DNA of 64,000 nt, from positions 62,001-126,000 of the forward strand of contig JARWMV010000243.1 in NCBI GenBank assembly GCA_030998015.1, written 5' to 3'. The notes below the pieces were generated by a model. The model was not told the DNA's origin, ran no database searches, and worked only from the letters and a program-made list of their open reading frames with translations. This document shows positions 46,625 through 59,809 of this stretch, piece by piece; position 1 is the stretch's first letter; the number at the start of each line of letters is the position of its first letter. The stretch comes from Ceratorhiza oryzae-sativae (lineage: Eukaryota; Basidiomycota; Agaricomycetes; Cantharellales; Ceratobasidiaceae). A program made the position numbers and the translations under genes.

Positions 46625-46760
46625 AGACTGGTATACCACTCGCGATAATGTGGGTGACGCGGCACAGCTCACCAGCAGTCGCTGACAACGCTCATAGCCC
46701 TGTGTCATCTTGTTCTCCAACCACTTCATCCGCCTAAATTGTCTATTCGTATAATCGAAA
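45573..46760 (-). repeat. Right arm of the fold-back element
   Basis: Inverted copy of the left arm. Differences are mostly single bases plus a 29-nt A tract (46594-46622) where the left arm has only GGTTTTCTTGG. The shared TAGGTTCGAACCTA block contains a B-box-like GGTTCGAACC, raising the possibility of a pol III promoter inside the arm, but no tRNA fold is visible. Confidence 0.8.
46594..46622 (+). repeat. A29 homopolymer inside the right arm
   Basis: Uninterrupted run of 29 A at the place where the left arm reads about 11 mixed T/G bases (on the complementary strand). Either a genuine expansion or a consensus artefact. Confidence 0.8.
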
Positions 46761-48060
46761 CATCCTACATCATACAGATTATTTCACACCTTCAGTAACC
46801 CAAGCGAGTTTATAGCTGCCGTACTCGTATGATCGATTCTGGGTGGTGTTCAGAAGATTGCAATAATACTGATCCAATTATTCTCCTTTTTTCGTTAAAC
46901 CATTAAACGGAACAACTTAGTCCTAGCCTAATTTCTGGTCGAATGGGCGCCAACGATTCGCCGAATGCAAGGTAGCAATGAATGAATGAGCATCAAACTT
47001 GATGACAGAGTTGTGGGCACCCATGCAATTTCGCTGTCCCTTCTCGAGGCATAAGCTCAATGCACCACTTGACCGATGATGCGGACAGGCGTACTGTAGC
47101 CGGCAAGTTTTCGCTTCAAGGCGCATTCAACGGACAGACACGCCTCCAATGAGAATGAAGTGCTGATGGCCTCAAACACCCCATGCTCACAATTAGATGT
47201 ACATTTCCTTCACAGCCCACAGAAATTTTCGCGCAACGTCCACGTATAGTTTGCGTAGGGAAGTCAAGGGCGAGCCGAAATGCTTTCGTGCGTTTCCTCC
47301 CCTGAGCACTCTGGGGATATGCTTCTAGGTGTATGCTATACCAAAGGTATTTTCGTCACCTTGAGTCACTACACTACGGCATTTGTATATTTAGATTCAG
47401 CCTATACGATACTAATATTCGCTTCATTCTATTTTCATAACCGCCTCGCGACAGGATCCCATCCAAACGTGCCTATCGTTGATTATTGTAAAAGGTACAT
47501 CGTATGCTTCATTTATGCAAAATCCAAATGAAGGACGGTCGTCATCCATAACGACTCTGATTGGCTTCCCGTAGCAACCGAGCAGTCTATTTTTAGATTG
47601 GCTAGCCCCTGGCTGATGTCCACCTGAGATCAGGCTTTTTGACGTCCAAAAACGCCAATCGAAACGAGAGTAGTCTGGCGACAGAGATCGAATATCTGTA
47701 CGGTTTTGTAGAGCTTGAAGCAAAAAGCGTCGGTCCGTGCTTCAGTGATCAACAATTGAATCAGCAAAGTTTACAACATGCTATGAAAATCTATCTTGGG
47801 CTCCTCCGTGAATAGCACAGGTCACACTTGATATCAACGTAACTAGGGACATTCCCCATTCTTCCTCTAACAACATCCCTAGGGCTCGGCTCCCATATAG
47901 CCTATAAAACTGGCATTTCGACAACTGAAGTTCTCCACTCCAGTAGTCACCTTCACCTCTCAGTGCAATCCCTGTCCTTTCGTTGCGCCGGTCGCATCCT
48001 CGTTCATTCGACTTCATTCCAATCGTTTTATACTTTTTTCATTTGATCCATTCGACAATC
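46761..48060. other. Intergenic, promoter side of the secreted-protein gene
   Basis: No gene recognised. The last about 160 bp contain a TATA box and a C/T-rich stretch before the start codon of the small secreted protein. Confidence 0.5.
47903..47909 (+). promoter_or_regulatory. TATA box of the small secreted protein gene
   Basis: TATAAAA lies 152-158 bp upstream of the ATG at 48061. It is followed by pyrimidine-rich sequence (TCACCTTCACCTCTC) where transcription commonly starts in filamentous fungi. It suggests a regulated or strongly expressed gene. Confidence 0.5.
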
Positions 48061-48824
48061 ATGGTCCGAATTTCCGCCCTCGTTTCGTTGGTGTTTGCTG
48101 TGGCTGCTGTTGCTCGGCCTGTTCCGTTCAAGACGACTGAGCTGGTTCAGCGGGCTGCGTTTGCGGAGCAAAAGTGAGCGCATATATTATATCTAACTAC
48201 TTGCCCTTTACTCATTTACTACCTATGATAGCTATACTGCGTTCCAAATCTCGGATGGTGTTGCTGGAGACGCTCAAGCCAAGGCTGCGGCCGTCTTCAT
48301 CGGTATGTACCTCCCTTCGTTGTTGATTATAGGTTTGATCTCGCAGATTTTTCGACACAGATCCATTCGCAGGACAAGACCTCGCAGCTGTATCAGACAA
48401 TGACCTCGCAGCCGTTGAAAACATGCGCAAAGCGGCCGAGTCTGCCGAGACAGACAAGTTCGATCCGCAAATCAAGGCTGCATCGGCAGCAGATGGTAAG
48501 AAAGAAGCCAGTTTGCTATCAAATCCCGGGCACTAAGCTAGCTTTCTAGCCAAGGCTCTTGGGAACGGGAAGACCAAGAACAAAGTACTCAAACTGACGG
48601 GTGAAGTCCAAGCGCTCAAGATCAAGGTTCGTATGACCATACTCGCTTGCCTACTCGCTCTCTCTGACGCGTGGGTGAATTTCATGTAGATTGCAAAAGA
48701 CAAAAAGGCTGGCAAGGATGTCTCCAAGTTGGAGAAGAAACTTGCTGCCGAACAGAAAAAGCTAGACAATAATATCGCGGCTGATAAGAAGAACGCGGGG
48801 CAGGCGAGCAAGGGTGTTGCTTGA
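48061..48824 (+). CDS. Small secreted Ala/Lys-rich protein
   Basis: Five exons (48061-48173, 48232-48302, 48361-48495, 48550-48626, 48690-48824) join to 531 nt, 176 residues. A clear signal peptide starts MVRISALVSLVFAVAAVA, cleavage likely after VAARP-like Ala residues. The mature part begins with a possible KTTELVQR pro-segment. Then come NYTAFQISDGVAGDAQAKAA and DLAAVSDNDLAAVENMRKAAE. A Lys-rich, heptad-like tail follows (KVLKLTGEVQALKIKIAKDK, KLEKKLAAEQKKLDNNI). There are no cysteines after the signal peptide, so it is unlike disulfide-rich effectors. The pattern belongs to a group of basidiomycete small secreted proteins of unknown role; wall association or host interaction is speculation. 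Confidence 0.8.
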
Positions 48825-50213
48825 GCGTTGTTCGGTCGAGTATTTGTATCTAGTGCTTTCTCTCGAGATTGTGAATGGTAGGCTGAGTTGGAGAAAATAT
48901 GGCGGCACGAGTTGCTGCAATAAGACGCGAGGAATTACAGGTATCCCGGCGGCTTAACTGGTAGCTCCTGAGACGCGTTGCGATGATCACAAAGCGTAAA
49001 CCGACGCGTGCATCGATCGGGTCATGATGTAAATTCCCATCAGTTTGAGGTTCATCAGGCACGTCATCACAAGGGTCTTCATTCATGTTCGAAGAACGTT
49101 GGCTGCGGATGGTCTTGGCACGCCGCACGAGAAAAACACGGGCTGGAAGAGAAATGCGTGTATTGCAGACCCGAGCGAGTTAACTGATCCCCAATACCAG
49201 CCTTGCTTTGGGGGAGCCTGGGCAGCTCAGCCGAATTAAGATAAAAGGTTTCATTTGAGTCACGTGTTCTGTTCGCTTGTGTGCGCTTCGCCTTCGGGCT
49301 GACTTTTTCCCTCTCTATGAGACTCGTGCGGTTCGACGTCGCGTTCATATAGCACGTTAAAATAGAACGCCAATATTAATGACCCTTGGTCACGTGATGT
49401 TTTGACAATTGAGCTGTGATTTATTCCCCGCACTCGTTTTGAGCGCTCCAGTGTTGTATTGATCTACCACAGTTCTTCGGGCTTCAATGTGTTTTTATCA
49501 GCGCATCAAGTCGACGGTGTGGGACACACTGCCATATGTTACGCGCTCATTACAGCTGTGCAAAGGATCATCAGAGGCCGAGACTGATTACACCCCAACA
49601 TAGTCGCATTCGGATAAATCCTCGGTGAAGAAATCGGGCCTACCAGGCGGCTATCACATTGATTCCAGGGGTGTGTCACGGCTGGCGACGCCAATCTGCA
49701 CCACATCTTATCCCTAAACGCAATTTCGCTATCAATACAATTGCGCAAAACGCGTGAGCTTGGCGAGGTACAATCGTTCGATCCGGATTGGGGCAAACGT
49801 GGTTGGCTCGTGCGGGAAAAATGGGATAGATGAGGAGAATATTGAAAATCGCGACGCGGCGTGTTCCGAATAGAGACGTGTGGACAGCCCCACCATATGA
49901 CCCGGGATGTTGCGGGGGGGTATATGCGCGCTGGTATGGGCGCTCTGTGCGGTTTCGTGTGGGGAAACGGTATGAGAGCTGGGCCAGCACTGAGCTAGTA
50001 CCGAGGTAGTACGCGAATATGAGGTCAATCGCCGAGGGGGGCACAACGCGCCAAGCCTTTGGGGGTGCAATTGGCAATTGGCAGCCGCTGAGTCAGCCGT
50101 GATTCCGGGCAGGTCGATCGGACGCGCAAACACACGCGAGATTGAAAAAGGGTGCGAGCTCCCCTGGGCCCTCATTCCTCTCGTCTGCACCCACCCATCC
50201 ATCCACTGCTCAC
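48825..50213. other. Intergenic between secreted-protein gene and UGD1
   Basis: No coding exon supported. The last 150 bp before the UGD1 start are rich in CCCACC/CATCC motifs, as in 5' UTRs of housekeeping genes. Confidence 0.5.
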
Positions 50214-51800
50214 ATGGCCCCCGTCGTCGTCAAGAAGATCTGCTGCATCGGTGCCGGCTATGTCGGTGAGCCGTATCCTTTCGGCGACGGCGACGCGTGT
50301 ACTGACAGCTAACGCGCTTGTCTCAGGCGGCCCTACATGCGCGGTCATTGCCCTCAAGTGCCCGGACATCCAGGTCACCATCGTCGACTTGAACAAGGCG
50401 CGTGTCGACGCGTGGAACAGCGCCGACTACGCGCTCCCCATCTACGAACCCGGCCTCGAGGATGTCGTCCGTCAGGCCCGTGGCCGCAACCTGTTCTTCT
50501 CCACCGACGTCGACAAGGGCATCCAAGAGGCCGATCTCATCTTTGTCTCGGTTAACACGCCCACCAAGAAGTCTGGTGTCGGCGCTGGCTTTGCTGCCGA
50601 TTTGAAGTATGTGTTTTTAGATCATTCATACATGCGCCGGTCTGACACGCGCCTTTTTCAAGCTACGTCGAGCTCGCGACGCGCCGCATCGCCCAGGTCT
50701 CGACCTCGTCCAAGATTGTCGTCGAAAAGTCGACCGTGCCGTGCCGGACCGCCGAGTCGATGCGCACCATTCTCGAGGCCAACTCCAAGCCGGGATGCCG
50801 CTTTGACATCCTGTCCAACCCCGAATTCCTGGCCGAGGGTACCGCCATCTCTGATCTTTCAGCCCCGACCGTGTCCTCATCGGCTCGCTCCAGACCCAAG
50901 AGGGCAAGGACGCGTGCAAATCGCTGCACGATGTCTACGCCCACTGGGTCCCGACCGAGCGTATCCTCACTGTCGGGCTCTGGTCTTCCGAGCTGTCCAA
51001 GCTTGCGGCCAACGCCATGCTCGCCCAGCGCATCTCCTCCATCAACGCGCTCTCGGCGATTTGCGAGGCGACTGGCGCGAACATTGACGAGGTCGCTCAT
51101 GCGGTCGGCTGTGACACTCGTGTTGGCCCCAAGTTCTTGAAGGCGTCAGTCGGATTCGGTGGATCCTGTTTCCAGAAGGACATCCTCAACTTGGTCTACC
51201 TCTCCGAGAGCCTGCACTTGCCCGAAGTGGCTGCTTACTGGCGCCAGGTCGTCGAGATGAATGATCATCAGAAGCGCCGTTTCTCCAAGCGCGTCGTGGA
51301 TACCCTCTTTAACACGATCACCGGCAAGGTACGCGTCTTGAGTTACTCTTTGCTTGATCATGACTAACGCGAATCACGCTTAGCGCATCGCCGTCCTCGG
51401 ATTCGCGTTCAAGGCCGACACTGGCGATACCCGTGAATCGGCCGCGATCACGCTCATCTGTGACTTTTTGAAAGAAAACGCGTTTGTCAACGTATATGAC
51501 CCCAAGGTTGAGCCTGCGCAGATCTGGCAGGACCTGGGCGAGGCTCTGCCAACCTCGCCGCTTGAGAAGATCCAGAAGCAGGTCAGGATTTGCGGATCTG
51601 CTCTCGAGGCATGCACCAACGCCGAGGCTGTTGTTGTTGCGACCGAATGGAAGGAGTTTACCCAGATTCCTTGGGAGACTGTCTACCAGAGCATGAACAA
51701 GCCCGCGTTTGTGTTTGATGGTCGACTGATCTTGGACGCCCCGGCGCTGCGGAAGATTGGCTTCAGGGTCGAGTGCATTGGTCGGGGCGAGCGTATGTAA
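50214..51800 (+). CDS. UGD1: UDP-glucose 6-dehydrogenase
   Basis: Oxidises UDP-glucose to UDP-glucuronate with NAD+, feeding UDP-xylose and glucuronate-containing polysaccharides. Exons 50214-50265, 50327-50606, 50663-51328 and 51384-51800. N-terminal Rossmann motif [20 protein letters not shown]; then [54 protein letters not shown] and [18 protein letters not shown]. The catalytic cysteine segment is [17 protein letters not shown]. The C-terminal NAD/UDP half has [29 protein letters not shown] and FDGRLILD. Oddity: at the T3 run near 50856-50859 one base is missing (AISDL should continue F-S-P-D-R-V-L-I-G). Exon total 1415 nt is one short of a multiple of three. Restored length about 471, normal for the family. 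Confidence 0.9.
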
Positions 51801-53689
51801 ACTGCCCGACTCTTTCTTGGAGGGCTAGAGATGGACAGATAGATTGAGTATCCCTAGTTGTGTTGTTTTTGTTCTCTGCGATTGTAATTTGTTTCGTCTA
51901 GTTTCTGAAATTTAGTTGGTTTTGTGAAAATGGAGAGTGATTGAGTCTAGGCTTGTTGGGGAAACGGGCCCGGCAAATGTGTGCACTCGCTGCCGAAGGG
52001 GCTCGGTCCACGTTGGCTGCACGAGGATCGGATTCTTGAATTGTGGCGAGCATACACGCAATCTACAGATGCCATTCGAGACATGCATTTCGAGGCTGAC
52101 AAGGCCGAAGCGTGTGGGGTGGTAAATGAATTCAGACTGTCAGCGTTGTATTTATACCGAGTAATCAAGTCTCGACTCATGACATCACCCTCGCTCGTGA
52201 GTGCTCCGATGGCGTCGAGCAGAGCCAAACCACAAGCGCCCCTGGCCACCCGTGCATTACATAAACCAAAACTTTGCCAGACCGGCCCTCAAGTACCAAG
52301 TATATAGCTGGCGGCGTGTCGGCTTCATCCGATCTCAACCAACAACAGGCGAGTCCCACGTGCTACCGTTCTCGATCTTGTCTAACATTCATCTGCAGTC
52401 CGAAAGCCGCATTTGCTCGTTACATGCACAACGACTCTGTTCGTTGGTCTCGCGAGCGGGCTAAGGTCTGAGCGTTCTAGTCCCCTGGGATCTGTGTCTA
52501 GCTGGCACCGATGGTAAACCGTCGAGCAGAGCATCAGACATGCGTTCGTCGCACGTCCCTCATTTTTTTTTGTTAGCCCGGAGAACCGAGAGGGGAGGGC
52601 ATGGCGTGCGACCGAGTTTGGAATAACTCTGCGGGGATTGAGCCGCCGTTTTTTTTTATTGTCTTCTTTTTATCCTGGCCGACGCCTCGGCTCTTTCGAC
52701 ACCCGATGTGCTCGTGTAGCGCTCGTCTCGCTCGCCCCTCGATATCGCAGGTTAAACCAGAGACAGAAGATCTCCTCGGGCTGGGCGTAAAGCCTGGCCT
52801 AATGAGGAGAAAAGGGCAAATGGGCACAACGGGTGCACTTGGAGCGCAGCTCGCAAGGCAGGCGTGTTGCTGTCCTCGGCAAGCGCTCTGTGTCACCGGT
52901 CGACGGGTCTTTATATATCCACTACAATTTTTTTTTGCCTGGGCAGCCCAGGCAATGTCGGATATGGAGTGTGGAGTCCTGGTAGTCTGGCACTTCGGGG
53001 TGTCAGGCTATCGGGATTAGGCCACGACCCGCGCGTTGCGGGTTGGTATCACAGGACGGGGAACTGCCTCGCCTGTTCAAGACCTTTTCAGTCGTCGGGA
53101 CCGCCGTGTTTCCCGTTTGTCGTTTGGGGTGATTCGAGGAGTCCAGGGGTGTTGGCTAGGATGCGGGTGGATGAGAGCGGCGGCTCTTGAGTTCACTTTG
53201 CGGCTCGCGCTGTTGTGCGAAACTCGATTCAGACTACTCTTGGTCTGTTGTTGTGTTGATTTCTAATTTTTTGATTCTTCCTAATCCGGTTCCTTTGTGG
53301 AGCTTGTTGTATGCGCTCGAGTTAATTTATGTTTGGACGTTGTTGAAAATCCCAATGTGTGCGTGAGTTTCTGAGATGTGTGCAACCTGAACGGGTTTTA
53401 TATACCGTTATTGTGACATAACTGGTATGACGATTCTACCAACGATCGTTAGCTCGGTCGCCGCTGATCGACCTCACATTCCATCCTATCAACGCTGAGG
53501 GGCATGGCAAGTAGACTTGTCAGCCTTCTTTTTTCTCGCAACGATTAGAATGAACAAGACTCCGCACGGCTCTCGGGGGTTTATGGTGCTTCTGCGCGCT
53601 CTGCTTAGGCTGTGGTTCCAGCCAACGTAGTCATATAGCTGACTGTTAGACTTCTGTCTGCACTCGACTCGCTCTTTTCTCTCGGTGAC
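51801..53689. other. Long intergenic stretch, nothing recognised
   Basis: About 1.9 kb with T-rich runs (52562-52571, 52650-52660, 52928-52936) and short open frames only. No splice-linked coding signal or RNA gene seen. Confidence 0.5.
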
Positions 53690-55182
53690 AGACTAATGCG
53701 GCTCATGTGCGAACAGGTGCCACTTTGGCCAGGTTGTTGCCTTTTGCAACCACGATGGGCTTCACAAAAAAGACCGTCGGGTCATGGCGTCAACTTTACA
53801 CCCAGCCGCCGCTCGATCATATGCACCCCTCCATGCTTCCACTTGGGCGATTTTTCTTCGGGATCTCTTTGGTCGCATAGATGCACTCTCGAACAACGAC
53901 CAGCTTATTCTCGAATCGAACCAGTCCGCGCTCATGGTCGCGTCGATCCAAGATACGATTGGCCGCTTTATCATGCGCATGATTTACGACCACGCCGTCG
54001 TGGAGCGCGACCCGCTTTTTGAGATGATCAAGCGTCGTACGGATTACATCTTGAATGGATTCACAAGACAGTTTTAGATCAACAATTTTCCTATTGGTAG
54101 GTACTTGTATATCCTGTTTTCTGAGTATTAACTGGTGGGTTAGGTTACTACGTTATATTCCTTCGTAGTTTCTCGGTGCGAGATTTAAACGCGAGGCGGC
54201 GTTTCGTACTGAGCACACAACGTTTATCGTAAAGGAGCCGCTTGCACCAGTGCTCAAGGACATGGTGTGTAGGGATATTTCTTGATCGTTTACATTATTT
54301 TTAAACCCAGCGGGCGCAGATGGAAGGAACAATTACAAGGCCATAGTTTGCTTCCAAGGTGTTAGAAATAAAAGGCGGGCCCAAAGCCAGTGAGGAGGAT
54401 ATCGAGTTTGTTCAATGGACAGCGTACCCGATGTTTGCTGGTGCGTAAATCTGTCGCACCGGTTCTCACAGCCTCCTAACCATTTTGTTTTCATGCTTAG
54501 CTGGCGTTATAACCGTGGGCTTGTTTCAAACCTTGGCAGCAACCTCGATACTGAATATTCTCACATTAGCCTACTGCGCCCGTTCATGGTTTCCTCTTTA
54601 TGATGAGTATTCGGCCAGACGTTGCTGTCGAATACGGACCGAGATGTTATGCCGTATACCGACGCTGTCCTCCAAGAGGTGGTACGGTACGGTCCTGTTT
54701 TCGCATTTGGTAAATCTTTTTCCTGTGTCGCGTCGGGATTTTACTGATCTGGAGCTACATTATAGGGCTTGAGCACCGTGCAAGCGAGTATTAGAGGTTA
54801 GAGGATATACAATCAAAAGGGGCACTACAATCAAAGACAACGTTTGGTATATGGGGTTTTACTCTCCCGCACAGGATTTGCCTTTGTAGCGTTTGAATCG
54901 CGCAGCACACTGATGTACGAAACTTCGACGTACCATAACCCATACACATTCAACTCGAATGGCTTGCTCAAGTCGACTCCTGATACTGATCCTCGTCGTT
55001 TCCTCTTTGGCTTTGGTCGAAGAATCTGCCCAGGTCAGCACGTTGCCAACAATGCGGCTTTCACAAGGTGTGCTGTATTTATGAGCGTGTTTAACATCAC
55101 TGCCAGACCAGAGACCCTGCGTGAGGCGGAGATACGTGGGAAAGAGTTGGGGAGAACGTTCACTCCCTACAGGTCATCGTGA
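53690..55182 (+). pseudogene. Cytochrome P450 pseudogene (truncated N-terminus, nonsense codons)
   Basis: P450 segments in order: ATIGRFIMRMIYDHAVVE-type helix C/D region (about 53940-54000), LRYIPS[stop]FLGARFKREAAF (54145-54200) and ITRP[stop]FASKVLE (54330-54365). Then EEDIEFVQWTAYPMFAG (I-helix region), YTDAVLQEVVRYGPVF with the ExxR motif (about 54655), and the heme-binding loop FLFGFGRRICPGQHVA (about 55000-55045). The C-terminus ends at 55182. The membrane anchor and first about 100 residues are absent. Two in-frame TAG codons (54166-54168 and 54344-54346) replace conserved residues (normally Trp and Ser in relatives). The I-helix region also shifts frame. Unlike the indels elsewhere in this window, base-substitution stops plus truncation indicate a real pseudogene. 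Confidence 0.75.
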
Positions 55183-55650
55183 GTCAAAGGTTGTTTTTAG
55201 TTTTAGGACCTGATGTACGTAGTGTATCTTAGCGAGCCAAAGCCATTTGCGTGTACGATCAACCATGGGATCAAGCGGGGCGAGCAGCGCTGGGACATGC
55301 AAAGAGACGGAAGGTGTCGGCTGGGGGCTCTCAGAGCTTTTTGTGAAATTTATAAATAAATTAAAAAAGAAACGGTTCTGAAGCGGCCTCAGCCACCATC
55401 AGTAATCGCAACCTTCGATGTAGCGCCGAGAGGAGCTGGCGCCTACAAACGAGAAAGTGTTCCTCACGCTAAACCAACTTTTCGATCAGGTATCAAGACC
55501 TGATAGGCTCGGAACCCGAGAAAGACATATGGTTCGGGGAACTGACTAAGTCGCATATGATTAGCTCAAAACGAATACAGAGGAACATAAGTTTGTTGGA
55601 GCAGCATATAGGAGCTAAAGCAACATGTTCAGCTAGATCCTAATAGTTGC
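55183..55650. other. Intergenic spacer, convergent genes
   Basis: Between the P450 relic and the minus-strand unknown-family gene. No gene seen. Confidence 0.5.
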
Positions 55651-56689
55651 TCATGCACTACCAGCGCTCTTGATCTCGAAGCATCCACTCTCGCTCTCCT
55701 CCACAAAGTTCCAGCTCGTCACATCGTCAAGCTGGTTCAGGTCGATCTTCCAGATCGCCTCAGTCTCCACTTCCCCTCGAAGATACTGCGATTCTGTTCG
55801 ACCCTCATCATTAGTATATGTCTCGTTGTCTGCTTATTTATCCCTTGCCTTTGTAGTCGCGAGTCACATATGCGGTAAGCACAGGCGTGAACTGTGCTGT
55901 GATGTTCGACTTGGCTCTGTGATTCATCTATCAGCCCTCCCTCCAAACAACTCATCGCTTGCGCATATACTCACCCGACTCCAGTCCAAAGCAGAACAGG
56001 GTCGAATCGCTGGTCGATTCCATCACCCTTCACAAACCCTTCCATCCAATCAGTCTTGCTATGCCTGCATCGACATCGGTCGACTACTCACCGATGCTCA
56101 GGTTCGCCCGCTGGTTCGTGTTGTTCTTGCACACGAGCAGCTTCGTGTCCTCACGCTTGTTCACACCACCGAACCGCTTCTCTCCGTTGTCCCCTTTGAT
56201 CGAAGTGATGTCTCCGCTCTGTACAACGTCACAATACGCTCCAACTAGAACAAGATAGTGCACACCTTGACTTCGACCCATGCAGCAGCGTCGACCGAGT
56301 TGTCGTCGTCCTGGATGGCAAAGTTAGTGATCTGCCATTGTGGCTGAGAGCCGAGTCAAACGCACGAGCTGAGCGTATCCGAAAGCGAGACGAGAGCTGT
56401 AGCGGACGACAGCCTTTGCGTGACCTCCAGCGCGGAACTTGATGATCTCTGCAAGAATCGAGTGGCGTTAGGCTTGACTGAAGTGGACCAGGATGTGAGA
56501 CATACTCCAGACGACGGGGAACTGGTCCTTGTAGAGCTTCTGGCTGTTGGGGGGGTCGAACATGAGCATGACAGTGGTGTCCCTGTGGAACGAGCGGAAT
56601 GGTGTCAGACGCTGAGCAGGTACAAATGATAAGGAGTAAACGGACTTCTGGAGGTTGTAGGTGTAGAAGTTGAGAGTCTTGGTGGCCAT
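55651..56689 (-). CDS. Unknown beta-rich protein, family U copy 1
   Basis: Multi-exon gene starting at 56689 (MATKTLNFYTYNLQK) with exons for DTTVMLMFDPPNSQKLYKDQ, then FRAGGHAKAVVRYSSRLAF and DDDNSVDAAAWVEVK. These are followed by SGDITSIKGDNGEKRFGGV, EDTKLLVCKNNTNQRANLS, GFVKGDGIDQRFDPVLLWTG and SNITAQFTPVLTAYVTRDY. The last exon has LRGEVETEAIWKIDLNQLDD and ESGCFEIKSAGSA. Introns are short and GT-AG. No signal peptide or membrane span; alternating hydrophobic residues suggest a beta-sandwich. A second copy with the same intron positions starts at 63157. I do not recognise the family. The soluble, all-beta, duplicated character would fit a lectin-like or defence-type cytosolic protein, but nothing here proves it. 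Confidence 0.75.
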
Positions 56690-56780
56690 TGTAGCTGTGG
56701 AGAATGCAGAACCTTTTGTGAGAAGGAGTGAAGAGACAGTGGGAAGCTGATGGTGAGACTAGGGCGACCACTGACGCCTG

Positions 56781-56786
56781 TTTATA
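56781..56786 (-). promoter_or_regulatory. TATA box of the family U copy 1 gene
   Basis: Reads TATAAA on the minus strand (CCATATAAACAGG), 92-97 bp upstream of the ATG at 56689, a typical spacing for an expressed fungal gene. Confidence 0.5.
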
Positions 56787-57978
56787 TGGATTTTTGCACC
56801 TCCGCCGTATAACAGGAGCAAACAACTGCGTGTGATGGGTGCTGATCGGCGCCAATGATTACCGACTACGGACACGAGGGTGCCGCATCGGAAGACCACC
56901 ACCGCCTTCACGGATGCATTCAGTCAGGCACAGACCGCCAATGGGACGTGAGCGCCATATAAAATATGATATGCGCCCTCGTGGAAACCGGTGGGTACAA
57001 TGCAGGGCCTTCGGATACACGTTTCCGCTCTCGGTAGGAGATACCGAGTCGGAAAGCACTCGTGTCTTCACGCCAATATAATGCTCTTCTGCAATTCCAG
57101 CGCTCGCCTTGCTCGCCTTGAAAAATAATCGAGTGTGTCCGTAACCCGTTGGAATATTCTCGGTCAGTTCTTATCCAGTCCAGCGAATTTGCTCCTTGTG
57201 CGTCGTGGCTATACGTCTCTGTTGCGCATTTCCCAGTTGTTCTTTTTGATCCATTGAACTTATCTCTATGTATGGAAACATGCTCCTATGGCTACCCATC
57301 TGGTGGACTTGGTACCAGGTCTGCTGGATCTTAAACCCTACCCCCTGGTATAGTGACAAAATTAATTGAAAACATGTAGAACATAAGCACGAACACGTTC
57401 AATACGCTGGAATGATCCAGCGGTCTGACGAATCGTATAGTAAGCTCTGCGCGCTTTAACGTCCCAAGGTGCGCAGACTACATCTTAAATTGCATACAAG
57501 AAGCGCACTTGGGTATTGTAAGGGCATCCCTTCCCCCTATATCTGCATCTTTAATTTAAAAGGGTTCCACAATGGCCGTCGCAAAATATCTGCTGGGACA
57601 TCTATTTTCTCTCTTGCCACCATTGGTTCTAGAATTTCAACGTTTCAAAAGTTTAGGAGCCGGCATATAGACAGCTCGGACGGATCGTCCTTCACCACAA
57701 GTACGAATCGAATGACTCTGTCTCAGAGAACTGTGAATTTACTTATAAATGTGTTCCGAGCCGAGCTATGGGTGCTGAGTTCCAACCAAACAACCATCCG
57801 TTAAACGAGTGAGGATAAATTGAGCTGATTTTTAACAGCAGCCTTAGGCCAGGGAAGATCTCCAGTCCATGTCCAAGAATATTATGCATCATTTCCCAAG
57901 AAACATTCTCTGCAGTCTAACAATTTTTTTTGAGCACATAATTCTGATACACTATACGCGCAACCCAATCTTCCAAAC
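56787..57978. other. Intergenic, nothing recognised
   Basis: Promoter side of family U copy 1 and 3' side of GMD. Open frames are short and unsupported. Confidence 0.5.
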
Positions 57979-59566
<1,588 letters not shown>

Positions 59567-59809
59567 GTTGGGAATCGTCCAAAATTCAGGTCGTGAGGCG
59601 AAAAACTGAAAGGTCGAGGTCGAGAATGAAGAGACGCGCAGCTTGTGGTGCCTTATATCGGCAGCATATCACCTCGTATAATTACGTAATCAATTTACGC
59701 GCCCTGAACCCCTTTGTAAGCTGTGCACAGTTGGTCTGATTACATTTGTAGCAATAAGGTATACATCTGTCCATCCAAGACAACCAGGAGAAAATACACG
59801 AATCAAGTA

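Larger units (their letters stand above)
43268..46760. mobile_element. Large fold-back element (two long inverted arms around a 1.1-kb core)
   Basis: A 3.5-kb unit whose ends are reverse complements over about 1.17 kb each. The tips are TTTCGATTATA (43268-43278) and TATAATCGAAA (46750-46760). The arms stay nearly identical from the GGATGAAGTGGTTGGAG motif inward. The core (about 44438-45572) has no recognisable transposase, so the element is non-autonomous or domesticated. It lies between the exonuclease gene and the secreted-protein gene. No clear target-site duplication was found. Confidence 0.75.
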
